Positions 36,550-45,495 are shown, counted from the first letter of the stretch. The stretch is 64,000 nucleotides of DNA from Oleispira sp963851095 (GCA_963851095.1 CAWKOX010000009.1:186001-250000), one strand, 5' to 3'. The notes: generated by a model from the sequence alone, not told the origin. A program made the numbers and translations.

Positions 36550-37881
36550 CTATTTCAACGCGGCTTTATTTAAGTGGATGTCGGCATTATTACGAAGATT
36601 CGATTGCAAGGCGATAAACTCTTCGCGCAATTCTTTTAGTGCAATATCTCGGCTTGCTTCATAGCGCACCGTTGGGTCGCTGTAGGGTAAATGACCATCA
36701 ACTCGCTCATCGGCAAAGACGATTTCGTAAACGATATCCCCTTGATTTTGCGGGCTTCTAAACGGCGCTGAGACCTTGCCTGCTTGTTGGACAAAGGCAA
36801 TAGCATGCAACCAGCTGCGTTTTTTATCACTGCGCTTCAACCAACCTAGGTCGCCAGGGATCGCATCGTTTTTATCGTCGGCTATCGAATATTTTTTAAT
36901 AGCGGCAGTAAAGTCTAGTCCTGCTTTTATTTCTGCCACGACTTGATCAGCAAGCTCTTGGCTAGCCACTCGAATATGTCGAGCTTTAACCCGCTCAACG
37001 ACTTCAAATTCATCTTTGTTTGCTTGATAAAATTGCTTGATTTTAGCTTCACTGATGGACTTCGCTTTTTCACGCAATGCTGGATTATCATCGTGAACAT
37101 CGGCGTGTAACCCCATGCTTTCTAATAAACGTGTTTTATGTTGTTCATTCAGAAGTATTTGTTTGATCGCGCTGTAATCGTCAGTACTCAGATTGGCTTC
37201 TGCCCAAGCGAGTACGACTAATGAGCCTACACGCTGTTTAACTTGCCCTTTTAAATGATCTAAGTCGGCTTTATGTATTGCTAGGCGGCCTTGTACATTT
37301 TGGCGACGGTAGATATCCCATAGCGTTAATTCTTTCTTACTGGTTGTTAAATTTGCGGGCGTGAAGTCGATGCTAGCAATGATGGTTTTCTTTGCTGCTG
37401 CTTCTTGTGTTGGGTTGGCTGCTATCATTAACGCGGCTTTTAGCGTCATCAATTCTGCTAGCTTATCTGCGCTGAATTCATGATTAAAATGGTAAAGACT
37501 GTCGAGACCGTTAGGTAACGATTTGATACTGGTGACGAGATCTTTTTCGTAGGTTTTACGAATCAGCGCAGTCGCTCTATCTTCTAGCATTACGTCATTG
37601 GAAAACCCTACTTTATTTTCACTATTAAGCAGTTCGCTCGCTAACGCTTTGCGTGCATGTTGCGCTAATAAAGCATCGTCGATAATGCGTTGCATCGCTT
37701 GCGGTGGCGTAATAGGGCGGCTTGGGTGATTGTAGCTATGCCAAAACATTTCTACGGTATTGGCGCTTAATACCAGCTCTCCCATTGTGGCGGCAATATT
37801 CGGATCTTTAATATCGTATTGGACTTTTGCGAGCGAAATATTCGCTGAAAGAGTGATTAATAAAGCAATTAAAATTTTCAT
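36550..37881 (-). CDS. Parvulin-type peptidylprolyl isomerase, exported
   Basis: The product is about 443 residues and begins MKILIALLITLSANISLAK, a cleavable signal peptide; ATG codons at 37890 and 37893 are alternative starts. The N-terminal two thirds is helical and SurA/PpiD-like. The parvulin domain is at about residues 295-395, with VKARHIRVASQELADQV, a FTAAIKKYSIADDKNDAIPGDLGWL-like segment and a region ending in DIVYEIVFADE. It would act as a periplasmic foldase catalysing prolyl isomerisation. A hairpin separates it from the 77-residue gene upstream. Confidence 0.8.
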   Translation of the reverse strand: MKILIALLITLSANISLAKVQYDIKDPNIAATMGELVLSANTVEMFWHSYNHPSRPITPPQAMQRIIDDALLAQHARKALASELLNSENKVGFSNDVMLEDRATALIRKTYEKDLVTSIKSLPNGLDSLYHFNHEFSADKLAELMTLKAALMIAANPTQEAAAKKTIIASIDFTPANLTTSKKELTLWDIYRRQNVQGRLAIHKADLDHLKGQVKQRVGSLVVLAWAEANLSTDDYSAIKQILLNEQHKTRLLESMGLHADVHDDNPALREKAKSISEAKIKQFYQANKDEFEVVERVKARHIRVASQELADQVVAEIKAGLDFTAAIKKYSIADDKNDAIPGDLGWLKRSDKKRSWLHAIAFVQQAGKVSAPFRSPQNQGDIVYEIVFADERVDGHLPYSDPTVRYEASRDIALKELREEFIALQSNLRNNADIHLNKAALK

Positions 37882-37908
37882 AGATATCATCATTTATATT
37901 ATTATTTT

Positions 37909-37937
37909 AAGCAGCCCGAAATATTTACGGGCTGCTT
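37909..37937 (-). terminator. Hairpin between the 77-residue gene and the isomerase gene
   Basis: AAGCAGCCCG (37909-37918) pairs with CGGGCTGCTT (37928-37937) around a nine-base loop. On the minus strand an AT-rich TTAAAATAAT tail follows, a weak T-run. It probably terminates or attenuates the 77-residue gene. Confidence 0.6.
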
Positions 37938-37970
37938 ATTTATATCATCTCTTTGTATCACATAGAGAAA

Positions 37971-38204
37971 CTAGAAACGATCTGCTGCGTGATTTAAAAC
38001 GTGAACAGTCATCGCAATCGCGTGAGGAATCACGACGTTTGCCACATCAATACGGTCTGCTTCACTAGTACTGCTTAATACAACGCCGCCTTGGCTGTAA
38101 GAAATAGAACCGCCTTCTGTTAATAAAGGGCGAATGTCAGTTTGACCCGCTGGAAGCGCAGTAAAACTTGCCATTGCATCCGTCACTTTTTGATCGGCAT
38201 TCAT
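37971..38204 (-). CDS. Stand-alone copy of the phospholipase C C-terminal domain
   Basis: This 77-residue protein aligns end to end without gaps with residues 269-345 of the phospholipase C-like protein encoded 170 bases upstream; about three quarters of positions are identical by eye (DIRPLLTEGG and VIPHAIAMTVHVLNHAA are shared). The DNA differs widely at third positions, suggesting an old duplication kept under protein-level selection. It has its own AAAGGA ribosome-binding site six bases before ATG 38204, its own candidate promoter, and terminators on both sides. It has no signal peptide, so it would stay in the cytoplasm unless exported by another route. It could be a regulator or binding partner of the enzyme, or a decaying fragment. 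Confidence 0.65.
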   Translation of the reverse strand: MNADQKVTDAMASFTALPAGQTDIRPLLTEGGSISYSQGGVVLSSTSEADRIDVANVVIPHAIAMTVHVLNHAADRF

Positions 38205-38229
38205 GATTGTCCTTTCGTTCTCATTATTA

Positions 38230-38268
38230 TTTATAGTTTTGACGTTATTGCTGTATCAAATAGATACA
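38230..38268 (-). promoter_or_regulatory. Candidate promoter with palindromic operator for the 77-residue gene
   Basis: On the minus strand TTGATA (38254-38259) and TATAAA (38230-38235) are separated by 18 bases, 26 bases ahead of the ATG. An inverted repeat TGTATC-N5-GATACA (38252-38268) overlaps the -35 box, an arrangement expected for a repressor or activator site. Confidence 0.45.
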
Positions 38269-38330
38269 AGGAAGCGATAAGCAATCAGCTTACGCTGGCT
38301 TAAAGCAGGTGGAACACTAGGGATGTTGTA

Positions 38331-38361
38331 AAATTAAAAACGGTGGGCGATTGGCCCACCG
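38331..38361 (-). terminator. Rho-independent terminator after the phospholipase C-like gene
   Basis: On the minus strand CGGTGGGC and GCCCACCG arms around a CAATC loop (38341-38361) are followed by TTTTTAATTT. Confidence 0.85.
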
Positions 38362-38376
38362 CGTTAAATCATAAGC

Positions 38377-39414
38377 TTAGAAACGTTCTGCTGCATGGTT
38401 AAGTACATGCACTGTCATGGCAATCGCATGAGGAATAACGGTAGCTGCTACTTCTGAGCGATCAGCATCACTTGTACTACTCAAAACGATCCCACCTTGA
38501 CCATAAGAAATAGCGCCACCTTCGGTTAATAGTGGGCGAATATCATTTTGGCCTGCTGGGATTGGCGTAAAGCTGTTCATGGCTTCAGTAATCGCGGCAT
38601 CATTGTTCATGTCTTTTGCATCATAGTTATCTTCAACCCAAGACTCCCAACCACCGTGGTTGTTCGCTGACGTTGTCCAAGTATGGTGCGGTTGTAACAA
38701 ATCAGTGGTATGTAATGCAAAGCCTAACGTTTGTACCGTTGGCGTTTTAATGAACTCGTTGTACCAGTATTGCCCTAAGTTATCGATAGGTTGAAAGGCT
38801 GCATCTTCAAAGTCGTCGTAGTGAGACTTGCTGTTGTAGCTTCCGACACTGTAATTTTTAGCCGTTTTTTCGTAAGAGTTATACTCTGAATCTTCATTAC
38901 ACCAGCGCCAAAAGCACCAGCCTGTCATACCACCTTTGCCATCATCTAAATGATCACCGACCAACCATGTGCCTAACAACGTATCCTCAGTGCCTTTCAC
39001 TGGAATTTGGCTGTAGTTGTAGCCCGCAAGATCATTTCCGTGTGCATCGCCACCACGAGAGTGATTCTGGAAATGCCACCAAGCGGTATAGGTTGCTACA
39101 AAGCTACCCACACCAAAAACAGGCGCTCGCACACAGTCACCGGTTACTGCACCGCATAAATAGGTATCTGCAAAGTCATCAACATCGCGTGCGCCTTGGC
39201 CCAGTGCGTTGGCAAATTGCTCTATGGTATAGCCAGCCGCTTGCGCTGTGGCAGCCAATTTAGCGAAGTTTGTGGTATCGGGGTGTGCAGCCATATAAGC
39301 AACGGCATCTTCTACTAGACGCTTGTGCGTAGGTTGCGTAAATGCTTGAGATTGAAGACTGCCTAACATCAAGCCTGCGCCTAATGCTAATGTGAGTGTT
39401 TTTTGAATCATCAT
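38377..39414 (-). CDS. Secreted zinc-dependent phospholipase C-like protein
   Basis: The 345-residue product has a signal peptide (about residues 1-24, ending SLQSQA) and a fold pattern of the zinc phospholipase C / S1-P1 nuclease group: QPTHKRLVEDAV at the N-terminus, a WWHFQNH segment near residue 110 and the core metal motif HTTDLLQPHH with His235, Asp238 and His243/244, followed by HGGWESWVE. These family enzymes cleave phospholipid headgroups or nucleic acid phosphodiesters; the substrate here is unproven. The last 77 residues are duplicated as a separate gene downstream. A second ATG lies one codon in; the ribosome-binding site is weak. Confidence 0.75.
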   Translation of the reverse strand: MMIQKTLTLALGAGLMLGSLQSQAFTQPTHKRLVEDAVAYMAAHPDTTNFAKLAATAQAAGYTIEQFANALGQGARDVDDFADTYLCGAVTGDCVRAPVFGVGSFVATYTAWWHFQNHSRGGDAHGNDLAGYNYSQIPVKGTEDTLLGTWLVGDHLDDGKGGMTGWCFWRWCNEDSEYNSYEKTAKNYSVGSYNSKSHYDDFEDAAFQPIDNLGQYWYNEFIKTPTVQTLGFALHTTDLLQPHHTWTTSANNHGGWESWVEDNYDAKDMNNDAAITEAMNSFTPIPAGQNDIRPLLTEGGAISYGQGGIVLSSTSDADRSEVAATVIPHAIAMTVHVLNHAAERF

Positions 39415-39616
39415 GAATTTGCTCTATTTGAGGTGTATTATTGTTTTTATGCCGTGAGCTCCCACTAACTACGACATTAGTATGGCTTACTTTATATTTC
39501 CTAGATTACGGTTTCATGATGGCTTTGCAATGATTTCAAATAAATTGGCCTCAATTGCTACAAAAATTTCTCAGTTTGAATAAGCGCTGGATCAGCTCAC
39601 GATTTAAACAAGTTCA

Positions 39617-40165
39617 TTAGTTAGGGTCGCGCTTCTTTTTTAGCTCTCGACTTTGTACTTGAAATAAGTGCTGCATGAGTAGGTTCTGATTGTGATCATC
39701 TAAGTCTTGAAAGTCGACACGAACAATCTGTTTTCCATCTTTAATGCCGGAACCCACAACCTTTCCGGCAGTAATAATCGCGACGTCAGAGGGTTTCAGC
39801 TTTAACTGTAATAATAGGTTTTCGTCATCAGGGATTTTCTGTTCGGTATGAAACGATATTCCACAAGCGCTAAGATTAACGGGTTTCAGTTCGCCATTAT
39901 CAATAAAACCGTGGGTCTTGGATTGCCCACACATTGATACGTTAATTTTCTTATTGAGTAACGTGCAAATCGTTGCTAATTGAGGGTGCTGGTTTGCTAA
40001 CGCTTCTATCGCCGATTCCAGTTCGGTATCGATTTTGTCGATCGTTTTGCTGTTGTCATCAAACTGGCCATCTTCCCAAGCTTGATATTCTTCATCGGTG
40101 ATCATTTTAAAGCTGATTTCGGCCTCATCATCAATACGGAAAAAACGGCGACGTTCAGTTGTCAT
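39617..40165 (-). CDS. PilZ-domain protein, probable c-di-GMP effector
   Basis: The 182-residue product carries the two c-di-GMP-binding motifs of PilZ domains: RRRFFR near residue 5 and NLSACG near 98. Between them lies an insertion of about 80 residues, mostly predicted helix (SKTIDKIDTELESAIEALA), like the tetrameric PilZ subtype that multimerises through long helices. It starts 28 bases after the pomB stop on the same strand, so it is likely cotranscribed with the flagellar stator genes and may couple c-di-GMP to motor function. That coupling is inference. Confidence 0.85.
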   Translation of the reverse strand: MTTERRRFFRIDDEAEISFKMITDEEYQAWEDGQFDDNSKTIDKIDTELESAIEALANQHPQLATICTLLNKKINVSMCGQSKTHGFIDNGELKPVNLSACGISFHTEQKIPDDENLLLQLKLKPSDVAIITAGKVVGSGIKDGKQIVRVDFQDLDDHNQNLLMQHLFQVQSRELKKKRDPN

Positions 40166-40193
40166 TCTTGTACCTTTTTAATTGCTAATACGC

Positions 40194-41171
40194 TTAAAAA
40201 ATATCAGTGGGGTCGAGTTCAAAGTCTTCTGGTGATGCATTCAATGCATCATTTATATCGGGTTCTGGGTTTTCGATGAGCGGTTTGTCGTCGTCATCAT
40301 TTTCATTACTTTGTAGAATGATAATCTCGACTCGGCGGTTTTTCGCCCTAGATGCCGCGTCGGTATTTTCTACCAAAGGTCTAACGTCGCCGTGGCCAAC
40401 CACTTGAAATCTTTCTTGCCCCATTTCTGGCGCAATGAAAAGTTCTTCGGCAAATGCCGCTGCTCGGGCGGTTGATAATGCCCAGTTAGAACGAAAGCGA
40501 CCGCCGACGGTAGGAATGTTATCGGTATGCCCTTCAACTGAGATGCGACCAGGAATGGTGACTAATACCTCACGAATTTTATCGATAACCGGTAGGAATC
40601 TGTCGTCTATATAGTCAGAGCCTGATTTGAAAGCGCCATTTTCTCTGATTCGAATAACGACTTTTTTACCTTGGGTTTCAACCTCAATTTTGCCGCTAGA
40701 AACTTCAGTCTCTAGCTCGGCGGCAATTTCGACGGCCGTTTCTTCCGCTTTCTTTTCATCAGCTGAGTCTTTTGGAACAGCGATCTCACGAGTCTTTTGA
40801 CCTTCGTCACCTTGGCGTTCTTGCTGCTGAGTTACTTCATCTTGGCAGAGTACTTCTAAGCTACTCTTTGATAAATCACTGGTTTTTTGCCGTACTTCAT
40901 TAATAGGCGTTGGCTCAGGAATAGACGGGCTGAAATGCCTAGCGATAACACTGGTACCTTTAGGTGGGTCATCGGCTTTTACTTCTGCTTGTACCCCAAA
41001 AGCTTGGCGTAGTTCACCCGCTAAGCGCTTAAATTTCAACGCATCCATCTCGGCAAATGATAATAATAAAACGAAGAAGCACATGAGTAGTGACATTAAA
41101 TCTGCAAATGTCATTACCCAGGCAGGAATCCCCGCGGGGCATTCACAGACTTCTTCTTCCTCATCACTCAT
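40194..41171 (-). CDS. pomB: Flagellar motor stator protein PomB (Na+ type)
   Basis: PomB pairs with PomA to form the ion channel that drives the flagellum and anchors it to peptidoglycan. The 325-residue product has the single membrane helix WVMTFADLMSLLMCFFVLLL with the ion-carrying Asp24, the same position as in Vibrio PomB. A plug and linker of about 140 residues follow, then an OmpA-like peptidoglycan-binding domain at about 185-285 (ISVEGHTDNIPT, NWALSTARAAAFAEEL, NRRVEIIIL). Resemblance to Vibrio PomB at the N-terminus argues for sodium drive. Confidence 0.9.
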   Translation of the reverse strand: MSDEEEEVCECPAGIPAWVMTFADLMSLLMCFFVLLLSFAEMDALKFKRLAGELRQAFGVQAEVKADDPPKGTSVIARHFSPSIPEPTPINEVRQKTSDLSKSSLEVLCQDEVTQQQERQGDEGQKTREIAVPKDSADEKKAEETAVEIAAELETEVSSGKIEVETQGKKVVIRIRENGAFKSGSDYIDDRFLPVIDKIREVLVTIPGRISVEGHTDNIPTVGGRFRSNWALSTARAAAFAEELFIAPEMGQERFQVVGHGDVRPLVENTDAASRAKNRRVEIIILQSNENDDDDKPLIENPEPDINDALNASPEDFELDPTDIF

Positions 41172-41177
41172 TATTGA

Positions 41178-41933
41178 CTACTCCGCTACCGCTCGTTGTT
41201 TTTCTTTGACGTAATTCTGTAGCATAGCCTCGATTACTCGAGGGTTTTGACCACCTTGAATCGCGATGAGGGCATCAATGATCATTGACTGAATCAATCC
41301 CTCTTGTTCGGCACGCAGCGTTAATTTATCAGCAAACGGAATCATGACCATCGTCGCCATCATGGCACCGTAGAGTGTGGTTAATAGGGCAACCGCCATA
41401 GCAGGGCCAATGGATTTTGGATCATCCATATTGGCAAGCATGGCTACCAGCCCAATGAGTGTACCGATCATTCCCATTGCCGGACCAACATCGCCCATGT
41501 GGGTAAAAAAGGTTGCTCCGTACTTATGGCGTTCTTGTGCCATTTTCATATCTTTGCCGAGTAAGGCTTTAACGACTTCAGGGTCATGGCCATCAACAAG
41601 AAGCTGAATGCCTTTGGCCAAAAAATCGTTACTAACCTCTTTCCCTTCTAAAGAAAGAAGTCCGCCCTTTCGTGCAAGGCCAGCTAGTTCAACGGTTTCT
41701 TCAATGATTTCTTCTGGCTTGCTGACTTTAAACATAAAGGCTTTTGCCATAATGCCAAAAGACCCGAAAAAAGCGCCAATTTCAAATTTCATTAATACTA
41801 CAAATAAGCTTCCGCCCACTACGATGAGTAGAGAGGGGACGTTGACGAACATCATGATGTCGCCACCCATAACCATTGACATGATCACTAAGCCAAAGGC
41901 GCCTAAAATTCCAATCAGAGATGCGAGATCCAC
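41178..41933 (-). CDS. pomA: Flagellar motor stator protein PomA
   Basis: PomA is the four-helix stator subunit that contacts the rotor protein FliG. The 251-residue product begins MDLASLIGILGAFGLVIMSMVMGGD and has helices at about 5-22, 28-48, 150-172 and 182-202, with the VGPAMGMIGTLIGLVAMLANMDDPKSIGPAMAVAL-type third helix and a cytoplasmic loop rich in charged residues. It is separated from pomB by six bases and forms the first gene of pomA-pomB-PilZ. Confidence 0.92.
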   Translation of the reverse strand: MDLASLIGILGAFGLVIMSMVMGGDIMMFVNVPSLLIVVGGSLFVVLMKFEIGAFFGSFGIMAKAFMFKVSKPEEIIEETVELAGLARKGGLLSLEGKEVSNDFLAKGIQLLVDGHDPEVVKALLGKDMKMAQERHKYGATFFTHMGDVGPAMGMIGTLIGLVAMLANMDDPKSIGPAMAVALLTTLYGAMMATMVMIPFADKLTLRAEQEGLIQSMIIDALIAIQGGQNPRVIEAMLQNYVKEKQRAVAE

Positions 41934-42123
41934 TGCTGCTCCTTTTGCTCTTTCAAAAATTAACGGAAATAAAGGTGTATAACAAAAGTGTAGACAAAGA
42001 TTTTTATTCTGCCGTAAAAGTAACTACATGAATTCACAGTTAATTACTCACTTGATTAGAAAGTAATGCTCGGTTAGTGTGGCGCCACAGAGTGATGGCT
42101 TAAGCGGCAAACATAGGTGAACC

Positions 42124-42369
42124 ATGGCGAAAACAACCTTCCATTTTGAACAATCCCTAGCGGAATTAGAAAGTCTCGTTGAGCGCATGGAATCTGGCGA
42201 AATGAGCCTAGAAGATTCATTAAAAGCGTTTGAACAAGGGATTAAATATACCCGCGACTGTCAAAATGCCTTGGCTAAAGCAGAGCAAAAAGTTCAGCTG
42301 CTGCTACAAAAAAATGGCCAGATGGAAGCACAGCCGTTTAATAGCCCATCTGCTGAAGACGAAGATTAA
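42124..42369 (+). CDS. xseB: Exodeoxyribonuclease VII small subunit
   Basis: XseB binds XseA to form exonuclease VII, which degrades single-stranded DNA. The 81-residue product shows the family core FEQSLAELESLVERMESGEMSLEDSLKAFEQGI and a helical tail. It lies five bases before ispA and leads the conserved xseB-ispA-dxs order found across gammaproteobacteria. Confidence 0.95.
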   Translation: MAKTTFHFEQSLAELESLVERMESGEMSLEDSLKAFEQGIKYTRDCQNALAKAEQKVQLLLQKNGQMEAQPFNSPSAEDED

Positions 42370-42374
42370 TTGTT

Positions 42375-43271
42375 ATGACGCTACCCGCGACTTTTAAACA
42401 GCAGTTACTGACGAGCCAGAAACGCTGTGAAAATGCCTTAAATAAAGCCATCAAACACTTAAATATTAGTGACCCTTATCTTGCCGACGCCATGGTTTAT
42501 AGCTTGCTTAATGGTGGTAAGCGCGTTCGACCTTTTTTGGTGCAAGCGACTGCTCAGGCCATGGGAATTGATGATGAACGCGTTGATATCGCGATGGCCG
42601 CGATTGAAATGGTGCACAGCTATTCGTTAGTGCACGATGATCTGCCTGCCATGGACGATGATGCGTTACGTCGTGGACAGCCAACCTGCCATATTAAATT
42701 TAACGAAGCGACGGCCATATTGGCGGGTGATGCGCTCTTAACCGGCGCCTTCGAAATTCTTGTTGATATGCCTGCCGAGTTTACAATCGCTCAGCGTTTA
42801 AAATTAGTGAGTCTATTAAGCCAAGGTGCGGGCGCATCAGGAATGGTTGCTGGGCAAGCGATTGACCTAGCGTCTGTTGGTAAAGACGTCGACCTTACTC
42901 ATCTAGAGCGTATGCATGCACATAAAACCGGTGCTTTAATTCGCATCAGTGTTTTGATGGGAGCGGTATGCGGAGATCCAGACGCCGATACTTTGCAGCA
43001 CCTCACGACGTATGCCAATGCGATTGGCCTAGCTTTTCAAGTCCAGGATGACATCCTAGATATTGAAAGTGATACCGCAACCCTCGGTAAGCAGCAGGGC
43101 GCAGATGTCGCATTAAATAAGCCAACGTATCCAGCACTACTAGGCTTAGAAGGCGCTAAAGATAAAGCAGAGCAGCTACGCCAGCAGGCTTTAGAGGCCT
43201 TAAGAAATCTTTCTGGTGATACTTCAGCGCTTGAACAACTCGCGGAATACATCATTACTCGTGACCATTAA
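42375..43271 (+). CDS. ispA: (2E,6E)-farnesyl diphosphate synthase
   Basis: IspA condenses dimethylallyl diphosphate with two isopentenyl diphosphates to make farnesyl diphosphate, the precursor of quinone tails and undecaprenyl phosphate. The 298-residue product has the first Asp-rich motif HDDLPAMDDDALRRGQPT, the second motif QVQDDILDIESDTATLGK, GGKRVRPFL near residue 48 and the MAHKTGALI-type lysine segment. Length is standard. It follows xseB by five bases. Confidence 0.95.
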   Translation: MTLPATFKQQLLTSQKRCENALNKAIKHLNISDPYLADAMVYSLLNGGKRVRPFLVQATAQAMGIDDERVDIAMAAIEMVHSYSLVHDDLPAMDDDALRRGQPTCHIKFNEATAILAGDALLTGAFEILVDMPAEFTIAQRLKLVSLLSQGAGASGMVAGQAIDLASVGKDVDLTHLERMHAHKTGALIRISVLMGAVCGDPDADTLQHLTTYANAIGLAFQVQDDILDIESDTATLGKQQGADVALNKPTYPALLGLEGAKDKAEQLRQQALEALRNLSGDTSALEQLAEYIITRDH

Positions 43272-43536
43272 TGTGGCTGGGTATTGCTGGCGAGTGATGC
43301 TGGTGCTGTCGCGAAGAGCGATAAATTAAGCGTGAATAGCTATAATTAAGAACGCGCTGCAATAAATTAAGGACGCACTATCTGTTCTTAATCGTGGTTA
43401 TTAGGGGTTATTACAGGTTAATAGGTTCTACTTGCCGAGCTAGGGGGGTAGAATAGCGCCTTTTCTAAAATGAATACGAGCTTGTGGAAAGGTTGATTAG
43501 CGACTTTCCAACGGGCCAGCCAACGTCGTGAAGTGC

Positions 43537-45426
43537 ATGTTTACTGAAATACCCAATGAAAGACCCGCAACGCCGTTATTGGACTCTGTGACCGAAGCGG
43601 CAGACTTGCGCTTATTGGCTCTCGATCAACTTGAGCAATTTAATCACGAGTTACGCGAATACCTTATCTACAGTGTTGGCCAATCCGGTGGGCACTTTGG
43701 TGCGGGTCTAGGCGTGGTCGAATTGACGACGGCGCTTCATTATGTTTTTGATACACCTAACGACAAGCTCGTTTGGGATGTTGGCCATCAAGCGTATCCA
43801 CACAAAATTATTACCGGTCGTCGCGAGAAAATGACCAAAATTCGCAGCAAAGAAGGCCCAGCGGCTTTTCCTCTGCGCAGCGAAAGCGAATACGATACCT
43901 TTGGCGTAGGCCACTCGAGCACCTCAATCAGTGCCGCTATGGGCATGAGTTTAGGCATGCGCGCGATGGGCAAAGATAATCAAGCCGTTGCCATCATTGG
44001 TGATGGTGCTATGACCGCGGGAATGGCCTTTGAAGCCTTAAACCATGCGGGTCATGAGAAAACGGATATGTTGGTTATCCTTAATGATAACGACATGGCG
44101 ATCTCTGATAACGTAGGGGCCTTGAACAAGTACTTCACGCGTCTTTGGGCTAGCCCTAGCTACACCTCGTTCCGCGAAGGTAGTAAAAAAATACTGCAAA
44201 AAAGCACGACCGCCTGGGAATTCATGCGTAAGACCGAAGAGCACATGAAAGCGATGGTTGCACCAGGTATCTTCTTTGAAGAGCTGGGCTTTAATTATTA
44301 CGGTCCGATTGATGGCCATGATACCGAAGAGCTTGTGCATACCTTGGCGAACTTGAAAAAACTGCCTGGGCCAAAAATTCTTCATGTGGTTACCAAAAAA
44401 GGCAAAGGTTTTGCGCCAGCCGAAGTAGAACAAATTAAATACCATGCGCTGAAAAAACAACATGTCAAAGCCCCTGCAGGGGTTGCGATTCAAAGTTATT
44501 CTAACGTCTTTGGTAATTGGCTGTGCGACATGGCCGAAGTTGATGAGCGCTTAATGGGGATTACCCCAGCAATGCGTGAAGGGTCTGACATGATCCGTTT
44601 TTCTGAACTGTATCCTAAGCGTTATTTTGATGTCGCCATTGCCGAACAGCACGCAGTGACATTGGCAGCAGGAATGGCATGTGAAGGCGCGAAGCCAGTT
44701 GTGGCGATTTACTCGACCTTTTTACAACGCGGTTACGATCAACTGATTCATGATGTTGCATTGCAGAATCTCGATGTGATGTTTGCTATCGACCGTGCAG
44801 GGCTGGTGGGTGAAGATGGCCCAACCCATCATGGTGCTTACGATTACAGCTTCTTACGTCCGATTCCGAACATGGTTATCATGGCACCTTCGAACGAAGA
44901 TGAATGCCGCCAAATGCTGTATACCGGTTACCAATACCAAGGGCCAACAGCGGTTCGATATCCGCGTGGTTCAGGTACTGGCATCGAGGTGCAAACTAAG
45001 ATGGAATTGCTAGACATTGGTAAAGGTATTATGCGCCGCCAGCGTGTTGCGGATTCCAGCAAGGCTATCGCGGTATTAGCGTTTGGCTCGTGCGTGAACT
45101 TTACCTTAGCCGCCGCTGATGAATTGGCCGAGCAGGGCATTGAAGTCAGTATTGCAGATATGCGTTTTGTGAAACCGTTGGATGAAGCGTTAGTCACAGA
45201 ATTGGCTGAGTCTCATGACCAGTTAATCTGTATTGAAGAAAATGCGATTATGGGTGGAGCAGGATCTGCAGTACTGGAGTTCTTGGCTAAGCAAGGATTA
45301 CAAATTCCTTGTCAGCTAATGGGAATACCTGATCGTTATATCGAACATGCATCCCCGGTGCAGCAGTTCGAAGATGTTGCCATCGACAAAGCCGCTATCG
45401 TTGCTAAAGTGATGAGCTGTTTATAG
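43537..45426 (+). CDS. dxs: 1-deoxy-D-xylulose-5-phosphate synthase
   Basis: Dxs joins pyruvate and glyceraldehyde 3-phosphate, the first step of the MEP isoprenoid pathway, using thiamine diphosphate. The ATG at 43537 gives MFTEIPNERPATPLLD, the usual start; a GTG at 43528 would add three residues. Motifs include HVGH-type VWDVGHQAYPHKIITG, the ThDP motif GDGAMTAGMAFEALN...NDNDMAIS, the transketolase pyrimidine-binding region AIAEQHAVTLAAGMA and a C-terminal domain with IEENAIMGGAGSAV. It lies 265 bases after ispA; a TAGAAT -10-like element at 43449-43454 suggests a separate promoter. Confidence 0.96.
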   Translation: MFTEIPNERPATPLLDSVTEAADLRLLALDQLEQFNHELREYLIYSVGQSGGHFGAGLGVVELTTALHYVFDTPNDKLVWDVGHQAYPHKIITGRREKMTKIRSKEGPAAFPLRSESEYDTFGVGHSSTSISAAMGMSLGMRAMGKDNQAVAIIGDGAMTAGMAFEALNHAGHEKTDMLVILNDNDMAISDNVGALNKYFTRLWASPSYTSFREGSKKILQKSTTAWEFMRKTEEHMKAMVAPGIFFEELGFNYYGPIDGHDTEELVHTLANLKKLPGPKILHVVTKKGKGFAPAEVEQIKYHALKKQHVKAPAGVAIQSYSNVFGNWLCDMAEVDERLMGITPAMREGSDMIRFSELYPKRYFDVAIAEQHAVTLAAGMACEGAKPVVAIYSTFLQRGYDQLIHDVALQNLDVMFAIDRAGLVGEDGPTHHGAYDYSFLRPIPNMVIMAPSNEDECRQMLYTGYQYQGPTAVRYPRGSGTGIEVQTKMELLDIGKGIMRRQRVADSSKAIAVLAFGSCVNFTLAAADELAEQGIEVSIADMRFVKPLDEALVTELAESHDQLICIEENAIMGGAGSAVLEFLAKQGLQIPCQLMGIPDRYIEHASPVQQFEDVAIDKAAIVAKVMSCL

Positions 45427-45495
45427 CGTATCACTTCTTAACACAGCACTTCATTATGATCTTAAGATAATGACCTCAAGAGAAAGCGACGCTGA

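Noticed and set aside
44038..44493. 151-codon open frame antisense to dxs
   Set aside because: It is fully inside dxs on the other strand and gives an unrecognisable sequence; a shadow of a conserved gene.
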